Virus record (IMG/VR): IMGVR_UViG_3300034102_002039
Location: 1 to 27,380 of that record
DNA from: a virus
Reading direction: 5' to 3' (one strand)
Length of the DNA: 27,380 nt
Shown: in pieces, positions 15,334 through 21,633 of the stretch
How positions within the stretch are numbered: the stretch's first letter is position 1
Layout: every line of letters begins with the position of its first letter
Made by a program: the position numbers and the translations under genes
Notes under the pieces: generated by a model
Told to the model about the DNA's origin: nothing
The model's database searches: none
What the model saw: only the letters and a program-made list of their open reading frames with translations

Positions 15334-16287
15334 ATGCTTGATACTCGTGATGATCAATTTTTGTGGGTAGAGAAATATCGACCACAAACAATTAGTGAAT
15401 GTATTTTACCAGAGGCACTCAAGGATACTCTTCATCAATTCGTTGCAGCAGGTGAATTGCCAACTCTTATGTTCACTGGCACTGCCGGTGTGGGTAAGAC
15501 TACAGTCGCCAAAGCACTCTGCAACGAAATTGGCGCCGAGTATATAATGATAAATGGTTCAGATGAAGGTCGTATGATTGAAACTCTCCGAGTGAAGATC
15601 AAGGGATTTGCATCAACTGTTTCTCTGACCGACTCAAAGAAAGTAGTCATACTTGATGAAGCAGACTATATGAATGCCGATAGTATCCAACCAGCACTGC
15701 GTGGGTTCATTGAAGAGTTCAGCAACAACTGCCGCTTTATCTTCACTTGCAATTTCAAAAACAGAATCATCGCACCGCTACATAGTAGGTGTTCTGTGAT
15801 TGATTTTAAGATAGATAATAAAGATAAGCAGATCATTGCTGCTGGGTTCTTCAAACGTGTGTCGCAGATACTGAAGCAGGAACAGATCGCATTTGATCCA
15901 AAGGTGGTTGCAGAGTTGGTAACAATGCACTTTCCGGACTATCGTAGAATACTGAATGAACTGCAAAGATATTCTGTATCTGGTGCCATTGATTCTGGGA
16001 TCCTTATAAGTATGTCCGATGACTCCATAAAAGAGTTGATGACCTTGCTGAAGGAAAAGTCATTCAATGGAGTTCGCAAATGGTGCGCCAAGAATTCTGA
16101 TATGGATACCACTCACTTGTTTCATATGTTATACGATAAGACCACGGATTATCTGGAAGCAAAGAGTACTCCAGAGTTGGTTTTAATTCTTGCAGATTAT
16201 CAGCACCGTGCTGCTTTTGTTGCTGACCATGAGTTGAATATCATGGCAGCGATGACGGAGATAATGCGATCATGTAGTTTCAAATAG
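15334..16287 (+). CDS. 44: clamp loader large subunit gp44
   Basis: A 317-residue AAA+ protein (T4 gp44 is 319). WVEKYRPQTISECILP matches T4 EQKYRPSTIDECILP. Walker A GTAGVGKT at 49-56, Walker B DEAD at 108-111, and the SRC motif at 151-153 carrying the arginine finger. MHFPDYRRILNELQRYS matches T4 NFPDFRKTIGELDSYS. Four gp44 and one gp62 load the clamp using ATP. The ATG follows the gp45 stop by one base, so translation is coupled. Confidence 0.96.
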   Translation: MLDTRDDQFLWVEKYRPQTISECILPEALKDTLHQFVAAGELPTLMFTGTAGVGKTTVAKALCNEIGAEYIMINGSDEGRMIETLRVKIKGFASTVSLTDSKKVVILDEADYMNADSIQPALRGFIEEFSNNCRFIFTCNFKNRIIAPLHSRCSVIDFKIDNKDKQIIAAGFFKRVSQILKQEQIAFDPKVVAELVTMHFPDYRRILNELQRYSVSGAIDSGILISMSDDSIKELMTLLKEKSFNGVRKWCAKNSDMDTTHLFHMLYDKTTDYLEAKSTPELVLILADYQHRAAFVADHELNIMAAMTEIMRSCSFK

Positions 16288-16295
16288 GAAAGAAT

Positions 16296-16616
16296 ATGGA
16301 AGCGCAAAATATATTGGTAGATCTTGCCTTGATAATTTTGCTCATTATTATAGGGTGGTATTTGAGAGAGTATGCAGCAAAGAAAACAGTCGAAAGACTG
16401 CTCGAGGAGCATGGAATTACACCGGAAATGAAATCAGATAATATCGTTGTTTGTTATATGGAAACACATGAAGACACGATATACCTATATGGAGTTATGG
16501 ATGATAAATTCTATGCTCAGGCAAAGACGCATGAGGAAATGCATGAGACTTTAGACAAACTTTATCCGGGAAAGATGTTTATTGTTCCGGACGATGATGA
16601 AGACGAAGTAGAATAA
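16296..16616 (+). CDS. small membrane-anchored protein inserted between gp44 and gp62
   Basis: A 106-residue protein. Residues about 5-22 (ILVDLALIILLIIIGWYL) form one transmembrane helix; the rest is a soluble cytoplasmic-type domain ending in the acidic DDDEDEVE. AGGAAAG precedes the ATG. I do not recognise the family. It interrupts the gp44-gp62 pair, whose products act together, so it may be a cargo gene or a factor that places replication near the membrane; the sequence does not decide. Confidence 0.75.
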   Translation: MEAQNILVDLALIILLIIIGWYLREYAAKKTVERLLEEHGITPEMKSDNIVVCYMETHEDTIYLYGVMDDKFYAQAKTHEEMHETLDKLYPGKMFIVPDDDEDEVE

Positions 16617-16617
16617 C

Positions 16618-17004
16618 ATGACCCCATTCGACTTTTTGAAGGCGATCAACGAAACCAAGGAGGACTTATTCGTTGATCCCCAAGCAGAGAAAGACTATTC
16701 TGCCTATATGATAAACAGGGGACTGTCGTTTTTCCCAGATACAATTCTGTATTCAAATATGATGAATCGGTATTCACATATACCCAAAAGATCCCAATAT
16801 CGTTTTCTTATAAATAACGTCATCAAGAGAAAAAGATTCAGTCAATGGCACAAAAAGGACAAAGAGACTGAATCTTTATCTATGGTAATGGAATATTTTG
16901 GGTATTCTTCAGAAAAGGCAAAAGAGGCATTGAAAATCCTTTCCGACACTCAACTTATTATTATTCAAGAAAAACAAAAAAAGGGTGGCAGAAATGACAG
17001 TTGA
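16618..17004 (+). CDS. 62: clamp loader small subunit gp62
   Basis: A 128-residue protein, shorter than T4 gp62 (187) but about the length usual in T4-like cyanophages. TPFDFLKAINETKEDLF, MINRGLSFFPDT, and FLINNVIKRKRFSQWHKK are the typical conserved blocks, and the C-terminal half is a helix-rich ALKILSDTQLIII segment. It is the non-catalytic subunit of the clamp loader. The ATG follows the preceding stop by one base. RegA starts inside its 3' end in another frame. Confidence 0.87.
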   Translation: MTPFDFLKAINETKEDLFVDPQAEKDYSAYMINRGLSFFPDTILYSNMMNRYSHIPKRSQYRFLINNVIKRKRFSQWHKKDKETESLSMVMEYFGYSSEKAKEALKILSDTQLIIIQEKQKKGGRNDS

Positions 17005-17431
17005 GATGATCTACTACGATTGGACTCCAGAAAGCATGTTGGAGGTATTACTCCCTGAACCGGATAATTTTTTGAAGGTTCGTGAAACATTGACTCGGAT
17101 CGGTGTTGCCTCTAAAAAGGACAAGACCCTATATCAGTCTTGCCATATCTTGCATAAGCAAGGTAGGTACTTTATTGTCCACTTCAAGGAACTTTTTGCA
17201 TTGGACGGTAAAGAAGCAAATATCTTTATCAATGATATTGAACGCAGGAATACAATTACCAAACTGTTACAAGATTGGGGATTGTTGGAAATGATTAACC
17301 CAGCGATGGCTGTAGCACAAGCATCACTGAGCCAGATCAAGGTCGTATCATTTAAAGAAAAACCAGAGTGGGAACTGGTGGCAAAGTATTCCCTTGGCAT
17401 CAAAAAGCGTAAACCCGTTGAACCTATATAA
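16994..17431 (+). CDS. regA: translational repressor RegA
   Basis: A 145-residue protein from ATG 16994. The T4 RegA signature is clear: FLKVRETLTRIGVASKKDK and LYQSCHILHKQGRYFIVHFKE (T4: LYQSCHILQKQGKYYIVHFKE), LLQDWGLLE, and KVVSFKEKPEWELVAKYSLG. RegA binds ribosome sites of early mRNAs, including clamp-loader and polymerase messages. Start choice is uncertain: GTG 16985, ATG 16994 and ATG 17006 are in frame; AAGGGTGG upstream supports 16994. The N terminus carries about 20 residues (YYDWTPESMLEVLL) not in T4. It overlaps gp62 by 11 bp. Confidence 0.93.
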   Translation: MTVEMIYYDWTPESMLEVLLPEPDNFLKVRETLTRIGVASKKDKTLYQSCHILHKQGRYFIVHFKELFALDGKEANIFINDIERRNTITKLLQDWGLLEMINPAMAVAQASLSQIKVVSFKEKPEWELVAKYSLGIKKRKPVEPI

Positions 17432-17445
17432 TACAGGAGTAAATT

Positions 17446-17646
17446 ATGGCAATAAATCTAGACTTAGAGATCAGTGAAGTGAATACAATCTTAGCATCAC
17501 TTGCGAAACAACCATATGAATCAGTTGCCGCTGTAATTGGTAAGGTTCGTGAACAAGGTATTCCACAAGTGGCAGCAGTTGAAGCAGCAGAAAAGAAGTT
17601 GGCAGAAGAAACAACTGCTGCTCAATTACTTCAAGAAGGAAAATAA
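17446..17646 (+). CDS. conserved 66-residue phage protein
   Basis: Starts ATG with ACAGGAG 7 nt upstream. LDLEISEVNTILASLAKQPYESVAAVIGKVREQG is a pattern I associate with short proteins of T4-like marine phages; the C-terminal half is Ala/Glu-rich and helical. No enzymatic motif. It is the last gene of the gp45-RegA operon and is followed immediately by a good intrinsic terminator, supporting that the transcription unit ends here. Confidence 0.82.
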   Translation: MAINLDLEISEVNTILASLAKQPYESVAAVIGKVREQGIPQVAAVEAAEKKLAEETTAAQLLQEGK

Positions 17647-17672
17647 ATCTAGCACCCCAATGCTAGATTTTT
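17645..17672 (+). terminator. rho-independent terminator after the replication operon
   Basis: Stem AAATCTAGCA (17645-17654) and TGCTAGATTT (17661-17670), 10 bp, 6-nt loop CCCCAA, ending in a short T-run (ATTTTTA). The best intrinsic terminator in the window. Confidence 0.82.
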
Positions 17673-17673
17673 A

Positions 17674-17816
17674 TCTCGTACCATTCGAGACTAAATAAGG
17701 GGCGTAACAGGAATCGGACAGGACGTTACATTGTCGCTGGAGTCGTACCCAGCATTTTACTACCTATGCCGCAAGGATAGGATTTTATATAACTCTCGCT
17801 GAAAAGGAGAAACAAA
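17674..17816 (+). ncRNA. structured leader upstream of hsp20, four hairpins
   Basis: In about 110 bp there are four short stems: TCTCG/CGAGA (17674-17690), GTAAC/GTTAC (17704-17729), GCTGG/CCAGC (17736-17753) and CCTAT-CC/GG-ATAGG (17763-17781), the last closed by a GCAA tetraloop. It lies between the terminator and the hsp20 ribosome site (AAAAGGAGA, about 17803-17811). It may be a 5' regulatory leader such as a thermometer, or a separate small RNA. Pairing is by eye, so this is a candidate. Confidence 0.5.
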
Positions 17817-18275
17817 ATGGGAAATTTATTTCCAGTAGGTCAACTTGCATTTGGTCCAGGTTTCAAGGACTTCGATAAATTCTTTGTTGGTTTTGATGAT
17901 CACGTAAATCGTCTAACTCGTATCAATGAAGAAGCAGCAAAAACTTCCAACAATTATCCTCCATACAACATCAAGAAAACTGGTGCTAACTCTTATATTA
18001 TTGAACTGGCAGTTGCTGGGTTTGATAGGTCAGACATTGATATTGAAGTGGAAGGCGATAAACTAATTGTGCGTGGTAATGTAACTCCAACCACCACAGA
18101 ATATAACCCACACGAATATGTTTTCAAGGGAATTGCTGAACGGGCATTTACACGTTCATTCTCTTTACTTGGGAATATCAAAGTTGAGTCAGCAGATCTG
18201 AAAAATGGTATGCTGAGAATATATCTGATGGGACAGGAGGAAGTGAGCAAGAAAATTAGAATAGCAATCGAGTAA
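17817..18275 (+). CDS. hsp20: small heat-shock protein Hsp20
   Basis: A 152-residue alpha-crystallin-type chaperone. The domain runs from about residue 48 to 150: YNIKKTGANSYIIELAVAGF, IDIEVEGDKLIVRGN, ERAFTRSFSL, ADLKNGMLRIYLM, ending in KKIRIAIE. The conserved AxxxNGxLxI motif appears as ADLKNGMLRI. The N-terminal 45 residues contain FKDFDKFFVGFDD. Common in T4-like marine phages, where it is thought to help folding of virion or host proteins under stress. AAAAGGAGA is a strong ribosome site 5-8 nt from the ATG. Flanked by a structured leader and a 14-bp hairpin, so it may be its own transcript. Confidence 0.95.
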   Translation: MGNLFPVGQLAFGPGFKDFDKFFVGFDDHVNRLTRINEEAAKTSNNYPPYNIKKTGANSYIIELAVAGFDRSDIDIEVEGDKLIVRGNVTPTTTEYNPHEYVFKGIAERAFTRSFSLLGNIKVESADLKNGMLRIYLMGQEEVSKKIRIAIE

Positions 18276-18278
18276 CAG

Positions 18279-18314
18279 TTTAGGGGAAACAACCTAAACC
18301 TTGTTTCCCCTAAA
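18279..18314 (+). terminator. strong hairpin after hsp20 (14-bp stem, no U-tract)
   Basis: Perfect inverted repeat TTTAGGGGAAACAA (18279-18292) and TTGTTTCCCCTAAA (18301-18314), 8-nt loop, 3 bp after the hsp20 stop. It is followed by TAAAAGC, so it is not a classic terminator; it may protect the hsp20 mRNA end. Confidence 0.65.
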
Positions 18315-18324
18315 TAAAAGCATC

Positions 18325-18528
18325 ATGGACAAACTAAACACATTCAAAGATCTCACATCATATGTAACTGTCCGGAGAAATAACTGGACTTTGAAAGTGT
18401 CTGTATATAAGGAAAACAGTATATTGGTAACATACCAGCATGTCTATGGTGATGCCTTTGGTATGAAATATTTTAGTGACTATAACAAAGCAGCAGATTT
18501 TATTGATGAATTGGTTGAGAAGGATTGA
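18325..18528 (+). CDS. 67-residue ORF, function unknown
   Basis: ATG 18325 chosen because the longer frame from 18301 would start inside the hairpin. Contains VRRNNWTLKVSVYKENSILVTYQHV and a C-terminal FSDYNKAADFIDELVEKD helix. Strand-strand-helix pattern, no family recognised. No clear ribosome site or promoter is visible, so expression probably comes from read-through of the hsp20 transcript. Confidence 0.6.
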   Translation: MDKLNTFKDLTSYVTVRRNNWTLKVSVYKENSILVTYQHVYGDAFGMKYFSDYNKAADFIDELVEKD

Positions 18529-18550
18529 TTTTACTTTATAAGGAAATAAC

Positions 18551-18847
18551 ATGACTATTGAAATTGTGAAACTAAGTACTGACGAAGATCTAATTTGTGA
18601 TGTAAAGGAAACCACCCCAGAACACATCGTTGTAAAAAACCCCGTAGTAATAATGATCCAGCAAACTGAACGTGGAGTTGGAGTTGCCTTGGCGCCTTTC
18701 ATGCCATATGTTGCAGGTGATATTACTATTCCCCGATCTGCCATAGTTGCCACAGGTATGCCTGAAGAGCAACTCGAACAAGAGTACACAACCCGTTTCG
18801 GGTCTGGAATCGTACTTTCTCGCTCATTACCACCAAATCCAATGTAA
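18551..18847 (+). CDS. Sm-like 98-residue protein
   Basis: TTTATAAGGAAATAAC gives a good ribosome site before the ATG. IVKLSTDEDLICDVKETTPEHIVVKNPVVIMI is a beta-rich small-barrel pattern typical of short T4-like phage Sm-like proteins, with FMPYVAGDITIPRSAIVATG forming the second half. The C terminus is LEQEYTTRFGSGIVL. It resembles the N-terminal part of the protein at 898 in layout, so the two may be distant paralogs. Function unknown; RNA binding is only a fold-based guess. Confidence 0.8.
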   Translation: MTIEIVKLSTDEDLICDVKETTPEHIVVKNPVVIMIQQTERGVGVALAPFMPYVAGDITIPRSAIVATGMPEEQLEQEYTTRFGSGIVLSRSLPPNPM

Positions 18848-18852
18848 TATTC

Positions 18853-18887
18853 TCCAATAATCACTTATAAAACAGGTGGTTATTGGA
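18853..18887 (+). terminator. hairpin downstream of the Sm-like gene
   Basis: 12-bp stem TCCAATAATCAC (18853-18864) with GTGGTTATTGGA (18876-18887), one G-U pair, 11-nt loop. It lies between the stop codon at 18847 and the next promoter at 18900. No T-run on either strand, so it may be a processing hairpin. Confidence 0.58.
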
Positions 18888-18899
18888 CCAAAATATCGC

Positions 18900-18928
18900 T
18901 TTACTTTAATTCAATAATCAGGTATAAT
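18900..18928 (+). promoter_or_regulatory. cassette promoter before the GIY-YIG gene
   Basis: TTTACT 18900-18905, spacer TTAATTCAATAATCAGG, TATAAT 18923-18928, 30 bp before the ATG. It drives the GIY-YIG, 39-residue and cytochrome c genes. Confidence 0.9.
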
Positions 18929-18958
18929 AGTATTATAGATTGAATAAAGGTAAGCAAT

Positions 18959-19273
18959 ATGAACTGTAATAGAAAGAAAAGAACCGATAGAAACCACGTC
19001 ATATACCAGTTGACCTGTGTTGAAACAGGTGAAACTTATATCGGGTTGACCGTGATGCGTGGTCAAGCAATAAAGAAATCAGTCAATACTAGGTTTCAGC
19101 AGCATTGTTATCGTGCCGAAAACCAAAATAAAGACTGGTCTCTCTGTACCGCACTTCGTACTCACGCAAATTGGATGGGGTCGGTTCTTGAAGTTGTACG
19201 TGGTAAAGTGGCAGCACATAGTCGTGAACGTGAATTGATTTTTATACATAATCCAAAACTGAATACGCAATAA
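18959..19273 (+). CDS. GIY-YIG endonuclease
   Basis: A 104-residue protein with VIYQLTC at 14-20, TYIGLT at 26-31, Arg45 in VNTRFQQH, Glu90 in SRERELI and a late NPKLNTQ: the GIY and YIG motifs, catalytic Arg and Glu, and the usual terminal Asn. It is a minimal, single-domain nuclease, probably a free-standing homing or repair type. AAAGGTAAGC lies 5-8 nt before ATG. It precedes a 39-residue ORF and the cytochrome c gene in the same transcript. Confidence 0.83.
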   Translation: MNCNRKKRTDRNHVIYQLTCVETGETYIGLTVMRGQAIKKSVNTRFQQHCYRAENQNKDWSLCTALRTHANWMGSVLEVVRGKVAAHSRERELIFIHNPKLNTQ

Positions 19274-19280
19274 TTATATT

Positions 19281-19400
19281 ATGAAAAAATTGAATAGAGG
19301 AAATCCAGTTGCCAAGGATGTTCGCACTCCAAAGTATCGGATGCGGGTTGTACCAAGCAAGAAGCACAAAATTGATAAACGATTTGAGGAGTCACTATGA
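19281..19400 (+). CDS. 39-residue basic phage protein
   Basis: ATG 19281 to TGA 19398-19400, overlapping the cytochrome c start by 4 bp (ATGA). NRGNPVAKDVRTPKYRMRVVPSKK looks like a small family seen in many tailed phages (N-P-[VI]-A-[KR] then [KR]-[FY]-R-x-R-V-V-x-x-K-K). Role unknown. Strong conservation of the motif and the coupled end support coding. The ribosome site upstream is weak. Confidence 0.7.
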   Translation: MKKLNRGNPVAKDVRTPKYRMRVVPSKKHKIDKRFEESL

Positions 19401-19729
19401 AAATGTATCTAGCAGGAATAGCACTACTCAGCACACTGAGCGGAAATGTGACGGCAAATGAATGCCTAGGATGTCACAAGGTGATTGGCAAAGATATTGG
19501 ACCATCGTTCCTGGATATCTCAAAGGAATATTCTAGTAAAAAAGAACCAGTTAAAACTTTGACGAATATAATTTATCAAGGTTCTGACATGGCAGTTTAT
19601 AATCAAAATCCTGGAACTAATGAAATGGGTGAATTTAATATGTATCGGTTCAACACTACCCCACAGCATGTCAAACTTGATATGAAGGATGCCAAGGCAA
19701 TGGCCGAATGGATACTATCAATCAAGTAA
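19397..19729 (+). CDS. exported c-type cytochrome
   Basis: A 110-residue protein. Signal peptide about 1-20 (LAGIALLSTLSG core, cleavage after VTA). The mature protein starts NECLGCHKVIGKDIGPSF, with a CxxCH heme site at Cys23-Cys26-His27. The second axial ligand is probably Met82 in EFNMYRFNTTPQ, and AKAMAEWILSIK is the C-terminal helix of small class I cytochromes. It would be matured in the periplasm by the host cytochrome c machinery and carry one heme. Ribosome site GAGGAG is 5 nt upstream. The preceding ORF overlaps by ATGA. A respiratory electron carrier in a T4-like phage is unusual. The axial Met is an assignment by eye. Confidence 0.87.
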   Translation: MKMYLAGIALLSTLSGNVTANECLGCHKVIGKDIGPSFLDISKEYSSKKEPVKTLTNIIYQGSDMAVYNQNPGTNEMGEFNMYRFNTTPQHVKLDMKDAKAMAEWILSIK

Positions 19730-19737
19730 AATATCCC

Positions 19738-19766
19738 TTGACTTTAATTCAATAATAAGGTATAAT
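19738..19766 (+). promoter_or_regulatory. cassette promoter abutting the SWIM gene
   Basis: TTGACT 19738-19743, spacer TTAATTCAATAATAAGG, TATAAT 19761-19766. Only 8 bp separate the -10 from the ATG at 19775, so the mRNA should start at or within a couple of bases of the start codon. Confidence 0.9.
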
Positions 19767-19774
19767 AGTCTTAT

Positions 19775-20122
19775 ATGATAGTGATAAAAGAAATTACTGA
19801 GTGGAACGACAACACCCCGAACCACATATACTTTGTATCGGATAACAAGAGCAAATTGCTGGCGTATATAAAGAGTGGTACGAAGGAAGTGTTGAAGATG
19901 AGCGTGCCAATAGCATTCTCAACGACACGAAGGAAGTTTGTTGAGGTGAAGAATACATTTGGGTTCAAGGATGAGAAATCTACCAACCCAACATGGGAAG
20001 TTGCTGGAAGTAACGGTAGTACCTATATCATAGAGCAAACGAATAACAGTTACGTGTGTAGTTGTTCGGGTTTCAAGTTCCGCGGCAAGTGTAAGCATAT
20101 TGATGAATTTTTGAGGAAGTAA
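19775..20122 (+). CDS. SWIM-type zinc-finger protein, likely leaderless
   Basis: A 115-residue protein with CSCSGFKFRGKCKHI near the C terminus, the SWIM pattern CxCx(n)CxH. SWIM domains bind nucleic acid or protein. It sits directly before the DNA ligase. The -10 box ends 8 bp before ATG 19775, leaving no room for a ribosome site; GTG at 19781 has none either. If the promoter works as in other cassettes, translation must be leaderless or start further in (Met42), which would lose the N-terminal third. The rest of the protein is unlike anything I recognise. Confidence 0.78.
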   Translation: MIVIKEITEWNDNTPNHIYFVSDNKSKLLAYIKSGTKEVLKMSVPIAFSTTRRKFVEVKNTFGFKDEKSTNPTWEVAGSNGSTYIIEQTNNSYVCSCSGFKFRGKCKHIDEFLRK

Positions 20123-20128
20123 TATATT

Positions 20129-21415
20129 ATGAACTATAATCAGTTTTTTACCGAAGTCGCTTCCAACAATTCCCGCATATTCAAAACTGCGGCATTGATG
20201 GAACATAAGAATGACACCCTACTCAGGGAAGTCGTTCGTCTTGCGCTGGATCCATTCACTCAATTCTACCAGCGCAAGATTCCAGCATACACCACAAACC
20301 ATACTCTTGGTTGCAGTCTTCAGTGGGGCATAGATTCACTCTATGAATTATCCTCACGCAGTCGTACCGGCAATGACGCAATCGCCTTCCTGAAGCATAT
20401 TCTGACTGGATTGACTGCCGATGACGCAAAGGTTATTGAGCGAATCATAGATAAGAGTTTAGACTGTGGTATTCATACATCGACTGCCAATGCTGTCTGG
20501 CCAGGATTGATCAAGGAATATCCAGTCATGCTCTGCTCACCATTCGAACAGAGACTTGTTGATAAGATAAAGTTCCCTGCGATCACCCAGTGCAAGATGG
20601 ACGGCATGCGGTTCAATGCTATCGTCCGTGAGGGCAAGTGTGAGTTCCGCAGTCGCAATGGAAAGGAAATACAGTTGCTGGGTAATCTTGAGCAAGAGTT
20701 CATCAGTCTTGCCGGCGACGTTGATTGTGTGTTTGATGGTGAGTTACTTGTTATGCGTGATGGGGCAATTCTATCCCGTCAAGAGGGTAATGGGATACTG
20801 AACAAGGCAAACAAGGGCACTATATCTGCCAATGATGCCGCCATGGTCAATGCCACGGTCTGGGACATTATTCCATATGTCTACTTCACTGACGGACATT
20901 GCCCCACACCTTACTCAACCCGTTTCACCACGTTACAGAATATGAACCTATCCGGTAAGATTCACTTGGTTGAATCTGCCATCGTGGATGATATTGAAAC
21001 TGCCAAGGCAACATTCGAGAAATACCTTGCTGCCGGACAGGAAGGTATTATCCTGAAGGATATGAATGGTCCATGGGAAGACAAACGGTCTAAGGGTCAA
21101 ATTAAGTTCAAGGGTGAAATGGAGTGCGACCTGAAGGTCGTTGCAGTTGAAGAGGGCAGCGGTAAATATGAAGGACAACTCGGTGCCCTTGTTTGTGTAT
21201 CATCCGATGGTATTGTTAAGGTAAATGTCGGTAGCGGTTTCAATGATGAGCAAAGAAAGTCATTGATGCCCCGTGACCTGCTTGGTAAGATTGTTGCCGT
21301 GAAGTACAACGCAAGGATCAAAAACAATCGTGGTGATGAGAGTTTATTCCTGCCGATCTTTGTTGAGATCCGTGAAGATAAAGATGTTGCTGATTCCAGT
21401 AAGTTGATCAAATGA
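20129..21415 (+). CDS. 30: ATP-dependent DNA ligase (gp30-like)
   Basis: A 428-residue enzyme (T4 gp30 is 487). Lys156 in CKMDGMR is the adenylated lysine (motif I); RSRNGKE, VFDGELLV (motif III, 201-208), EGIILKD (motif IV) and KFKGEMECDLKV (motif V) follow, then an OB-fold-like C terminus with GALVCVSSDG and VKYNARIKNNRG. It seals nicks in Okazaki fragments and repair. It follows the SWIM gene by 6 bp and the next gene overlaps its stop by 4 bp. Confidence 0.95.
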   Translation: MNYNQFFTEVASNNSRIFKTAALMEHKNDTLLREVVRLALDPFTQFYQRKIPAYTTNHTLGCSLQWGIDSLYELSSRSRTGNDAIAFLKHILTGLTADDAKVIERIIDKSLDCGIHTSTANAVWPGLIKEYPVMLCSPFEQRLVDKIKFPAITQCKMDGMRFNAIVREGKCEFRSRNGKEIQLLGNLEQEFISLAGDVDCVFDGELLVMRDGAILSRQEGNGILNKANKGTISANDAAMVNATVWDIIPYVYFTDGHCPTPYSTRFTTLQNMNLSGKIHLVESAIVDDIETAKATFEKYLAAGQEGIILKDMNGPWEDKRSKGQIKFKGEMECDLKVVAVEEGSGKYEGQLGALVCVSSDGIVKVNVGSGFNDEQRKSLMPRDLLGKIVAVKYNARIKNNRGDESLFLPIFVEIREDKDVADSSKLIK

Positions 21416-21621
21416 AAATAGACGAGAACGACATCTACAGCAAAAATAAGTATCTGAGCAAACTGTGCGATGATCAGAGTTACGCTAGGTTTCATAGGAC
21501 TGATCCATCACCATGGATTCCAATTGAGGGATCTGGACCAGGAATAAACTGGTGGAATATTTTGACTTGGGTTGCATCCGGCGGATTAGTTGTTGCAATC
21601 GTATACATCACTAATTTCTAA
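21412..21621 (+). CDS. small tail-anchored membrane protein
   Basis: A 69-residue protein. N-terminal polar part (DENDIYSKNKYLSKLCDDQ) and one C-terminal transmembrane helix, about residues 49-66 (ILTWVASGGLVVAIVYIT). ATG overlaps the ligase TGA by 4 bp. Family not recognised. Coding is supported by overlap, spacing to the next gene and the clean helix. Confidence 0.72.
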   Translation: MKIDENDIYSKNKYLSKLCDDQSYARFHRTDPSPWIPIEGSGPGINWWNILTWVASGGLVVAIVYITNF

Positions 21622-21633
21622 TGAGGGCATGAG

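Noticed and set aside
16809-16816. Exact T4-type late promoter TATAAATA inside gp62
   Set aside because: An AT-rich 8-mer is expected by chance once or twice per strand in a window of this length, and it is in the middle of a coding region with no late gene after it.
17691-17698. CTAAATAA before hsp20 (and again near 18310) as a late promoter
   Set aside because: Two copies only, one inside a hairpin arm; not enough to distinguish from chance.
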